A stretch of DNA of 64,000 nucleotides from CBDCCT01 sp965214995 (GTDB lineage Bacteria > Deinococcota > Deinococci > Deinococcales > Trueperaceae), in NCBI GenBank assembly GCA_965214995.1, contig CBDCCT010000002.1:2046001-2110000 (forward strand). Reading direction: 5' to 3'. A model generated the notes under the pieces. That model was not told the DNA's origin and ran no database searches. It saw only the letters and a program-made list of their open reading frames with translations. Shown here one piece after another: positions 44,155 through 51,270 of the stretch (position 1 is its first letter; each line of letters opens with the position of its first letter). The position numbers and the translations under genes were made by a program.

Positions 44155-44358
44155 TCAGTCCTCCTCGAGCCCCACCTCGAACTCTTCTCCGTCCACTTCA
44201 ATCACGTCGCCCGCGCGGATTTTACGCTTGCGCCGCGTCTCGACCTCGCCGTTGACCTTGACCTGACCGCTCTGGATGAGCAGTTTGGCCCTCCCGCCCG
44301 TTTCTGCCAGACCGGAGAGTTTGAGCGCGTCATTTAGGGAGAGGGTGTCCTCGAGCAT
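44155..44358 (-). CDS. S4-domain RNA-binding protein
   Basis: 67 residues that are essentially one S4 domain: SLNDALKLSGLAETGGRAKLL, the VKVNGEV turn, RRKRKIRAGDVIEVDG. Such short S4 proteins (YbcJ/YaaA type) bind structured RNA and are linked to ribosome assembly or tRNA handling. The ATG at 44358 has TACACT 6 nt upstream. The longer frame to 44442 lacks homology. Divergent from the candidate small RNA. Confidence 0.82.
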   Translation of the reverse strand: MLEDTLSLNDALKLSGLAETGGRAKLLIQSGQVKVNGEVETRRKRKIRAGDVIEVDGEEFEVGLEED

Positions 44359-44364
44359 AGGAGG

Positions 44365-44370
44365 AGTGTA
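44365..44370 (-). promoter_or_regulatory. Putative -10 box for the leaderless S4 gene
   Basis: TACACT on the minus strand ends 6 nt before the ATG. Confidence 0.6.
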
Positions 44371-44449
44371 CCTTGTGAGCGGGGGGTTCACGGTTTCTTC
44401 ACACTGCCGCGAATGTGACCCCCTAGGGCTTTCATTTTTCACATGCTTC

Positions 44450-44458
44450 TGCCATAAT
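44450..44458 (+). promoter_or_regulatory. Extended -10 promoter of a candidate small RNA
   Basis: TGC directly followed by CATAAT (44453-44458), with a poor -35 (TTTCAT, 17-nt spacing). Start expected near 44465. Confidence 0.5.
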
Positions 44459-44464
44459 GGGTTT

Positions 44465-44583
44465 TGGCACGCGATGATGCATTGACAAAGACCCCAGCGT
44501 GCTCAAACGCCGGTTTATCCTCCCGGCGTCCCCCTGCTCCCCCGCCGGTCGCCCAGACATTTGTGGTGGGGGAGCGCTTTTTT
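44465..44583 (+). ncRNA. Candidate small RNA, about 119 nt
   Basis: A short unit from an extended -10 promoter to a strong terminator, with no convincing ORF. It folds into at least two hairpins: CGCCGG/CCGGCG (about 44510-44528) and the terminator. The nearest plus-strand gene is more than 1 kb further on, so it is not a leader. No known family recognised. Confidence 0.45.
44536..44583 (+). terminator. Strong Rho-independent terminator
   Basis: An 11-bp stem (GCTCCCCCGCC with GGTGGGGGAGC, one G-T pair) then six T at 44578-44583. Confidence 0.85.
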
Positions 44584-44681
44584 GAGCCTGAAGCTCTTCT
44601 CATAAACCTTCTCATAAATATGTTTTGGGTAGGCTCGAGACCGACGCGCCCATAGGCTATGTCTGGTGGGACGCTTCCCGC

Positions 44682-45533
44682 CTACGCCGCCCCCAAAACC
44701 CCCTCCTCCGTGGGGGCCGCCGGATAGGAGCCCAAAAACTTGACGAAGGCGGCCTTGCGCATGAGTCCGGTCATAGCCCGCTGCACCGCCTCGTCCTCAA
44801 TGTGGCCCTCGATGTCAATATAAAAGAGGTAGCTCCAGGGCTTGTCGCGCCGGGGCCGGGACTCGAGCTTCGTCATGTTGATGCCGTACTTCGGAAACTC
44901 CTCTAAGCAAGCCACCAGGTCGCCCGGACGGTGCCGGGTCGCCAGCACCAGGCTCGACTTGTTGCGCTCGCTCGTGCGGGGCGCTTCGTCGGGACCCAAG
45001 ATAAAAAAGCGCGTGTAGTTAAAATCCATGTCCTCGATGTTCTCGGCCAGAATGGTGAGACCGTACACTTCCGCCGCGCGGCGCGAGGCGATGGCGGCGC
45101 TCTCCCCGCCCCCGTTCTCTGACAAGAGCTTGGCGGCCCCCGCCGTGTCGAAGTCGGTCACGGCCTCGAGCCCGTGCCGCGTCAAAAAGCCCTGACACTG
45201 CGCCAGCGCCTGCGGATGGCTGTACACCCGCCGGACCTCCTCAAACTTCACGCCGGGCCGGGCCATCAGGTTGTGATGCACCCGCACGATTTGCTCGCCC
45301 ACCACGTGCAGAACCGAGTCGGTCAGCAGGTCGTAGGTCTGGTTGATGGAGCCCGCCAGGGAGTTCTCGACGGGCAAACAGGCGTAGTCGCACTCGCCCC
45401 TTAGCGCGGCCTCAAACGCCTCGGCGAAGGAGTGGTAGCCCGTGGCCTCGGCGTGGGGGGAGTATTGGAGGCTGGCCTGTTCAGAAAAGGCGCCCGCGAC
45501 GCCCTGGTATGCGACTCGAGGGTGGGGGTTCAT
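44682..45533 (-). CDS. pheA: Prephenate dehydratase
   Basis: 283 residues, monofunctional PheA. It turns prephenate into phenylpyruvate for phenylalanine synthesis. VAYQGVAGAFSEQA opens the catalytic domain and DFDTAGAAKLLSE is another conserved block. The active-site TRF is NYTRFFILG. The C-terminal ACT domain (about 200-275) contains the Phe-binding ESRP motif in TKLESRPRRDKPWSYLFYID. The start ATG 45533 gives the classical N-terminus. TACACT ends 8 nt upstream. Confidence 0.94.
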   Translation of the reverse strand: MNPHPRVAYQGVAGAFSEQASLQYSPHAEATGYHSFAEAFEAALRGECDYACLPVENSLAGSINQTYDLLTDSVLHVVGEQIVRVHHNLMARPGVKFEEVRRVYSHPQALAQCQGFLTRHGLEAVTDFDTAGAAKLLSENGGGESAAIASRRAAEVYGLTILAENIEDMDFNYTRFFILGPDEAPRTSERNKSSLVLATRHRPGDLVACLEEFPKYGINMTKLESRPRRDKPWSYLFYIDIEGHIEDEAVQRAMTGLMRKAAFVKFLGSYPAAPTEEGVLGAA

Positions 45534-45541
45534 AGGGGGTG

Positions 45542-45547
45542 AGTGTA
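45542..45547 (-). promoter_or_regulatory. Putative -10 box of pheA
   Basis: TACACT on the minus strand, 8 nt from the ATG, giving at most a one- or two-base leader. Confidence 0.5.
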
Positions 45548-45603
45548 GCATTGTTGGTGGAGAGCGCGTTTGAAAGGTAGTGTGGAAAAAGGAGGAACTG
45601 TAC

Positions 45604-45921
45604 GTGACTTTCGCTCTATACGCACTAGCGTTCAACAAGCTTGAGGAGGCACGTGAATTTATAGAAGAGGTTTTGGACATGAAGCTTTCTGCACACGAAA
45701 GCTCGTACATAGGTGAATATTACAGGTTTGGTCGTACAGGTTCCGAGGATTTTGTGCTTAGACTTAACCTTGACCCTATAGATGGAGAGCCAGCAGAAGA
45801 GGAGTTTTCGAGTTCAAAAGTATTGTTGTATATGAACAACGCATCACGCCACAAAGTTCTTATGGCGAAGTTAGAAGCCTTTCCGAACGTCGTGCATCTG
45901 TTGAAAGAAGAGGCTTTATAA
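45604..45921 (+). CDS. AT-rich hypothetical protein, possibly immunity-like
   Basis: 105 residues from GTG 45604, chosen because AAGGAGG (45589-45595) lies 8 nt upstream; the frame opens at 45580. The text LEEAREFIEEVLDMKL, HESSYIGEYYRFG, FVLRLNLDP and VLLYMNNA looks like small acidic proteins often found with polymorphic toxins. I cannot name the family with confidence. No toxin gene is adjacent. Lower G+C than neighbours. Confidence 0.5.
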   Translation: MTFALYALAFNKLEEAREFIEEVLDMKLSAHESSYIGEYYRFGRTGSEDFVLRLNLDPIDGEPAEEEFSSSKVLLYMNNASRHKVLMAKLEAFPNVVHLLKEEAL

Positions 45922-45936
45922 AAGTTTAGTTCTTAT

Positions 45937-47712
45937 CTAAGATGCGCTCTCCCGCTCCCCTCGAGCCCCCACCTTCAAACTCCTCAGCTTCAAATCCGCC
46001 ACCTCGCGCCGCAGCCTCTGCACCTCGGCGTCGCTCGTATTCAGGTCGGTTTGCAGGCTCTCCAAACGCTCCAGCTCGCTCTTGACAAAGCGGGTGTAGG
46101 GGGCAATCGCGGCCTTGAGCTTTTCGGTGGCGCGCGCGAGTTCGCTCTCGAACTGCCCGCCGATGCTCTCTGCGAGTCCGTCGCGCAGGCTTTGCATCTT
46201 GTTGTGGAGGTCGCGCTTGGCGACTTGGCGGCGGCGGGGGAGGACCAACAAGCCCAGCCCGGCGATGGTTAGCCCCGCGACCACGCCCGTCACGTCGAGC
46301 GCGAGCGTATGCAAAACCGCCACGAGCGCCGCGCCAAGACCCACGCCGCCGATGCTCACCAGGCCGCTCTGCACCACCGCGCCCTGCAAGCCCTCGGCCA
46401 AACGTTGCGACTCCTCCCGCTCGTCAAAGCCCGACAGCGCCTCGTCGGCGCTCTCGCCGAGGTTGCGAATCAACAGGTCGCGGTCGTATTGAAACCTGCC
46501 CCCGACTTCGCCGATGACGCGCGCCTCGGAGGCCTTGCGGCGTTCTCCCACAAAGGTCATCACGTCTTCCCAGAGTTGCAGGTTGCGGTGGATAAACCAG
46601 TCCACCATCTCCGCCACGGCGCGGTCGATGTCGGCCTCCGCGCCGCGGATGACCCGCGCCTGATAGGCGTCGCGCATCCTTTCGTTGTTCACCAAATCGA
46701 ACACGCGGCTCAGCTTGACGGTGTCGTCGAAAAAAACCTCGCCTCGCCGCTCGACTTCTAGCAGCACCGTTTTGATGCGCGTTAAATAGCTCTCGAACTC
46801 GCGGCGCATGTCACGCTCGAATTGGGCGAGCTGGCGGTCTACTTCGTCCAAGGTGCGGCGGTCGTCTTCCAAGAGCCCCAGCCGCTCCTTGACCACGCCC
46901 CGGTAGAGGCTGGTAATGCGCGCGGCCACGCCCAGCGGGTTTTGCAGCTTGAGACGGAGGCGTTCGCCGACGGCTAGGTTGCGCTCGATAAACGCCTCGA
47001 GCTCCCCCAACCCGGTGTCCTCCACACTCTCGCCCGCGCTCCGCGCCCGAAAGGCCCGCTTGGCCTCCACCCCGAACACCTCGGGCGTCACGCCCAACGC
47101 CTCGCGCGCGTGGTCGCGGACGAACGCGAGCACCTTGGCGCGTTCGCTCTCTTCTTCCAAAATGTCCATCTTATTGACGACCAGCACGATTTTTTTGCCC
47201 CACGAGGCGATGAGCTCCAGAAAGCCGCGCTCGGACTCCGTAAAGGGGCGGTCGGCGGAGGTGACGAACAGGACCAAGTCGGCGCGGGGGATGAAGCTTT
47301 CGGTGAGTTCTTGGTGCTTCTTGATGACCGCGTTCGTACCGGGGGTGTCCACAAGCGCCAAATCGCGCAGAATCGGGGCGGGGTACTCGCGGCGTAGGGT
47401 GAAGGGGCCCTCCTCGAGCGTCCGCTCCACCCCCCCATACGACACGATGGTGATGCGGTCGGTTGTCGGGGTCACGCCTTCCAACATCACGCGCTCGCCC
47501 AAAAGCGCGTTTAATAGGCTCGACTTGCCCGCGTTGTACTCGCCGCAGACGACGAGCATAAAAAGGCCCTCTAAGTCGTTCAGGGCGGTTTTGAGCTCCA
47601 CCAAATCCCGCTCGGCGGCGTCCAAGCGGCCCAGCAGGGCGCGGAGGTCGGCGATCGCCGCGCGTTCGCGCCCCAGGAGGTCACGCGCGGCGTCGCTCAT
47701 CGGGAGGTCCAT
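45937..47712 (-). CDS. Dynamin-like GTPase
   Basis: 591 residues. The GTPase domain has P-loop GEYNAGKSS (about 57-65), the switch 2 DTPGT and NKMD. A long helical stalk follows. Near residue 470-510 two hydrophobic stretches (VSIGGVGLGAALVAVL and GVVAGLTIAGLGLLVL) could form a membrane paddle or hairpin, and the C-terminus is a coiled coil. Bacterial dynamins remodel or guard membranes. The role here is open. ATG 47712 has TATCGT 7 nt upstream; ATG 47700 is an alternative. Confidence 0.88.
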   Translation of the reverse strand: MDLPMSDAARDLLGRERAAIADLRALLGRLDAAERDLVELKTALNDLEGLFMLVVCGEYNAGKSSLLNALLGERVMLEGVTPTTDRITIVSYGGVERTLEEGPFTLRREYPAPILRDLALVDTPGTNAVIKKHQELTESFIPRADLVLFVTSADRPFTESERGFLELIASWGKKIVLVVNKMDILEEESERAKVLAFVRDHAREALGVTPEVFGVEAKRAFRARSAGESVEDTGLGELEAFIERNLAVGERLRLKLQNPLGVAARITSLYRGVVKERLGLLEDDRRTLDEVDRQLAQFERDMRREFESYLTRIKTVLLEVERRGEVFFDDTVKLSRVFDLVNNERMRDAYQARVIRGAEADIDRAVAEMVDWFIHRNLQLWEDVMTFVGERRKASEARVIGEVGGRFQYDRDLLIRNLGESADEALSGFDEREESQRLAEGLQGAVVQSGLVSIGGVGLGAALVAVLHTLALDVTGVVAGLTIAGLGLLVLPRRRQVAKRDLHNKMQSLRDGLAESIGGQFESELARATEKLKAAIAPYTRFVKSELERLESLQTDLNTSDAEVQRLRREVADLKLRSLKVGARGERESAS

Positions 47713-47719
47713 AGGGGGC

Positions 47720-47725
47720 ACGATA
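47720..47725 (-). promoter_or_regulatory. Putative -10 box of the dynamin-like gene
   Basis: TATCGT on the minus strand ends 7 nt before ATG 47712. Confidence 0.4.
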
Positions 47726-47831
47726 TCACGGGGGTGGTGGAAGGCGCGTGTAGGAGTGGGGAAGGCCACAGTGGGGGAGATGGGACGTTCCTGCTGTTGC
47801 TCCTTTTATAGTTCCTTCAGTTTCACCTTGT

Positions 47832-48242
47832 TCAATTCAAGTCCATGACGTCCCAAGGACTACTTGTAGATTCATTCACCTCTTTATACAGGCTTAAATC
47901 ACTTATTTCCCAAACCTCGTCTGCAAACATGAAACTCCAAGCGTCGGAATAGAACTTTCTTATGTCGGCTGGGTCTTGAAATGGAGACAACAGGTTATTA
48001 AGAGGTTTCCGTAAATCTTGATCTGATAGACTGTTAAGTGCATACTTCCACGTCGCTTTTAATCTTTCCTCAACTTCTGAGGGAAGTTCATTCCAGTAGG
48101 GTTTGACGTAGTTTTCTACGAGAAGACGGACGTTTGATTCCTCTGACATGTCAACCATATTGATATCGCTTGTTTCGTTGCCTTCAGCTATGTACCCCCA
48201 AATATGATCGAGCCAGTATTTGTTAACTATCACAACGGTCAT
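47832..48242 (-). CDS. AT-rich hypothetical acidic protein
   Basis: About 136 residues, starting MTVVIVNKYWLDHIWGYIAE or three codons later at GTG 48233, which is better spaced from the AAGGAGG site. It is acidic and helical, with many aromatic residues (DIRKFYSDAWSFMFADEVWE). No family recognised. Base composition and codon use differ sharply from the GC-rich flanks and no CTCGAG is present, pointing to transfer. It might be an orphan immunity or antitoxin-type gene, but that is only a guess. Confidence 0.5.
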   Translation of the reverse strand: MTVVIVNKYWLDHIWGYIAEGNETSDINMVDMSEESNVRLLVENYVKPYWNELPSEVEERLKATWKYALNSLSDQDLRKPLNNLLSPFQDPADIRKFYSDAWSFMFADEVWEISDLSLYKEVNESTSSPWDVMDLN

Positions 48243-48477
48243 CCCTCCTTGGTAAGTAATTCTGCGTGAAGCGCGGTGCCGGGTTTGTTGAAAAATCACT
48301 TTCAGAGAAGGTCTGCTGCTCGAGGAGCGCACGACAAGCTGATTCTTCATGAGCTTAAGAATCATCGTCTTGACAACACGCGCCGCGCGGCCTCGCGGTA
48401 TGCTCTCGAGACTGCAAGACTTCAAGCTACCTTCTAAAGTATGACGAGTAAAAAGTGTAAAAAGTAAGGAGTGTGCG

Positions 48478-50016
48478 ATGGACACGGTAACGGACGTTAA
48501 AACGGGCGGGGCGAAGGGTGCGGCGCTCGAAGAACTCAAAAAGCGCATGGCGGAGATGGCGGACCTCGGGGGCGCGGTGAGCCTGCTTTCATGGGACCGG
48601 AACACCTACATGCCCGTGGGCGGGGCGGCGACGCGGGCACAGGTGCTCTCGACTTTAAGCGGCCTTCACCACGAGCGGCTGGCGGACCCGCGCGTGGGCG
48701 AGCTTTTGGACACGTTGCGGGACGCGGGTTTTGACGAAAGGAGCGACGAGGCCGCGCTTGTGCGCGTGACGCAGCGCGAGTTCGACCAGGCGACGAAGCT
48801 GCCGCGCGACTTTGTCGAGTCGTTCGCCCGCGTGACCTCCCAAAGCCAGGGCGTCTGGGCCGAGGCGCGCTCGAAGTCGGACTTTTCGATGTTTGCGCCT
48901 GCGTTAAAGGAGGTGCTCGAGCACAGCCGCCGCTACGCCGACTATCTGGGCTACGAAGGGCACCCTTACAACGCGCTCCACGACCTCTACGAGCGGGGCT
49001 CGACGGTGGAACGCGTCAAAACCGTGTTTGCCGAACTCCGCGACGCCACCGTGCCTTTGGTCAAGGCCATCGCCGAGCGGGAAGGCGTGGTGAGCGACGC
49101 GCCCGTCCGTCAAACCTTTGATGAGAGCCTGCAAGAACAGTTCGGCGTCGAGGTGGTCAAAGATTTTGGCTACGACTTCTCAAAAGGCCGCCTAGACCGC
49201 ACCGTTCACCCCTTCGCCAGCCAGATTGGCTTAGGCGACGTGCGCATCACCACGCGCTACGAGACGAACTTCCTCAACCCCGCCCTTTTCGGCACCATGC
49301 ACGAGGCGGGCCACGCGATGTACGAGCAGGGTTTGCCGGAGGCGCACGCGCGGGACCCGCTGGGCCACGCCGTAAGCCTGGGCGTCCACGAGTCGCAGTC
49401 GCGGCTCTGGGAAAATCTGGTGGGCCGCTCCTACGGCTTCTGGACGCACGCTTACCCGCGCCTGCAAGAACTCTTTCCAGAAGCGTTGGGCGGGATCCCG
49501 CTGGATGATTTTTACGCCGCCGTCAACCGCGTCGAGCCGAGTTTAATCCGCGTCGAGGCCGACGAGGTGACCTACAACCTGCACGTGATGGTGCGTTTCG
49601 AGTTGGAGCTTGCGCTGCTCGAGGGCTCCCTCAACGTCGAAGACCTACCCGAAGCCTGGAACGCCAAATATCAAGAGTATTTGGGCGTCACCCCGCCGAA
49701 CGACGCGCAGGGCTGTTTGCAGGACATCCACTGGTCTATAGGCCTCATAGGTTACTTCCCGACCTACACGCTCGGCAACGTCATGAGCGTGCAGCTTTTC
49801 GAGGCGGCGAAACGGGCACATCCCGAGATTGACGGCGAAACCGCCCGCGGCGAGTTCGGCACGCTCCTCGGCTGGCTCCGCGAGAACGTGCATGGGCAGG
49901 GTTCCAAGTTTGAACCCGCCGAACTCTTGAAACGCGCCACCGGCAGCGAACTGGACGCGGGGCCCTATATCCGCTACCTCAACAGCAAGTTCGGTGCGCT
50001 CTACGGGCTCGAGTAA
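48478..50016 (+). CDS. M32 family metallocarboxypeptidase (Taq-type)
   Basis: 512 residues, matching thermostable carboxypeptidase Taq. The zinc motif HEAGH is at residues 275-279 (GTMHEAGHAMYEQGLP), and the third ligand Glu lies in LGVHESQSRLWEN. It removes C-terminal residues from peptides in the cytoplasm. AAGGAG precedes the ATG. It is followed 29 nt later by the thioredoxin-fold gene in the same direction. Confidence 0.94.
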   Translation: MDTVTDVKTGGAKGAALEELKKRMAEMADLGGAVSLLSWDRNTYMPVGGAATRAQVLSTLSGLHHERLADPRVGELLDTLRDAGFDERSDEAALVRVTQREFDQATKLPRDFVESFARVTSQSQGVWAEARSKSDFSMFAPALKEVLEHSRRYADYLGYEGHPYNALHDLYERGSTVERVKTVFAELRDATVPLVKAIAEREGVVSDAPVRQTFDESLQEQFGVEVVKDFGYDFSKGRLDRTVHPFASQIGLGDVRITTRYETNFLNPALFGTMHEAGHAMYEQGLPEAHARDPLGHAVSLGVHESQSRLWENLVGRSYGFWTHAYPRLQELFPEALGGIPLDDFYAAVNRVEPSLIRVEADEVTYNLHVMVRFELELALLEGSLNVEDLPEAWNAKYQEYLGVTPPNDAQGCLQDIHWSIGLIGYFPTYTLGNVMSVQLFEAAKRAHPEIDGETARGEFGTLLGWLRENVHGQGSKFEPAELLKRATGSELDAGPYIRYLNSKFGALYGLE

Positions 50017-50045
50017 AAACTCACACTCATCAAAACGGAGGAACG

Positions 50046-51110
50046 ATGAAACGATTTCTAACCTTTACACTCGTCTTTTTTATGGGTGTTGGCGCTTACG
50101 CGCAGATTGGTCTTCCCCCCGAAAACACTTTGCAGGCGCTTGGAACTCAAGTAACGGGGGAGGGTGACGCGTACAGAGCGGGTGACGCGGAATTTACGCT
50201 CGAGACACGAGGCGGCGCGCTTTACGAGGTTTCGGGGGAGACGGCGCTGACGGACGCGGGCATTCAGTCCCTTGCCACCCTCGTCGGCGCGGCCACGGGT
50301 TACGGGGAGAGCATCGCCACGCCTCTGGCGGAGTTTCTGGGGGCCAGGGCGGGCGAACTCGTCGGCCAGGGTCCCGTCAAGCTGGCGGTTCAGGCGTATG
50401 AGCTTACGTTGGATGTGTCCGGTGAAGCTGTGTCCGGTGAGGCTGTGTCGGGCGGAGGCGCGTCCGGATTACAAACGACCTTTTCTTTGGCGCTCCAGGA
50501 AGTCCCGAGCGACCTTTTCCCCGCTGCCACTCATACTTTAGGTCCCGCCGACGCGACATACGTCATCCGCGAGTTTTCCGATTTCCAGTGCCCTTTTTGC
50601 GCCCAGTACGCAACCCAGGTGCTGCCGGGGCTCAAGGAGACGCTGCTCGAGCGCGGCGACGTGCGTTTCGAGTATCACCACTTCCCGCTTTCAAGCCTTC
50701 ACGCCAACGCTGTGCCCGCCGCCGAGGCCGCCGAGTGCGTGACGGCGGCGAACGACCCGGAAGCTTTCTGGACCTACCACGACGCGCTTTTTGAGCGGCA
50801 GAGGGCGTGGGAGGGACTGGGTGACCCCGCCCCCTACTTCGTGCGTTTGGCGGAGGACGTGGGGTTGGAAACTGACGGGCTCGAGGCCTGCATCCAAAAC
50901 CGCACCTTTGCGGACGAGGTCGAGGCGGCTTATCAAGCGGCGGTCTCGCTGGGGCTGCGCGGGACGCCGTCGGTTTTTGTCAACGGGTTTCGGGTGGAGA
51001 ACTTTAGCGACCCCGCGAGCTACGCGCGGGCTTTTGGCTTGGTTGATGCGTTTTCTGGTGGAGATGCTGGCGAGGACATTAGCGGAGGCTCGAGCGGGGG
51101 CTCCAACTAA
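50046..51110 (+). CDS. Secreted DsbA-like thioredoxin-fold protein
   Basis: 354 residues. The signal peptide ends near AYAQ. The N-terminal 140 residues are a family-specific region. From about residue 160 a DsbA/DsbG-like domain follows with FSDFQCPFCAQYA (active site CPFC) and the cis-Pro loop GTPSVFVNGFRV. It probably oxidises or isomerises disulfides outside the membrane. Short in-frame repeats (SGEAVSGEAVSGGGASG, bases about 50418-50467) form the linker. CGGAGG precedes the ATG. Confidence 0.85.
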   Translation: MKRFLTFTLVFFMGVGAYAQIGLPPENTLQALGTQVTGEGDAYRAGDAEFTLETRGGALYEVSGETALTDAGIQSLATLVGAATGYGESIATPLAEFLGARAGELVGQGPVKLAVQAYELTLDVSGEAVSGEAVSGGGASGLQTTFSLALQEVPSDLFPAATHTLGPADATYVIREFSDFQCPFCAQYATQVLPGLKETLLERGDVRFEYHHFPLSSLHANAVPAAEAAECVTAANDPEAFWTYHDALFERQRAWEGLGDPAPYFVRLAEDVGLETDGLEACIQNRTFADEVEAAYQAAVSLGLRGTPSVFVNGFRVENFSDPASYARAFGLVDAFSGGDAGEDISGGSSGGSN

Positions 51111-51270
51111 GGACGAAAGCAAGGCGTCGGGAAAAGCCGCGCGTCAAACGTTCGAAGGGAGACCGTAAGAGAGGGTGCTCCAGCCGCGCGTATCTTGGGT
51201 AAAGTGGTGGAATGGTCTTTGAGCCGAGTTCTGCAGAAACGTTTTTCGTGAAGGACAGGGCAAAGTTATA

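Noticed and set aside
48370..48404. TTGACA and TATGCT upstream of the carboxypeptidase
   Set aside because: The spacing is 23 nt, too long for a sigma-70 promoter.
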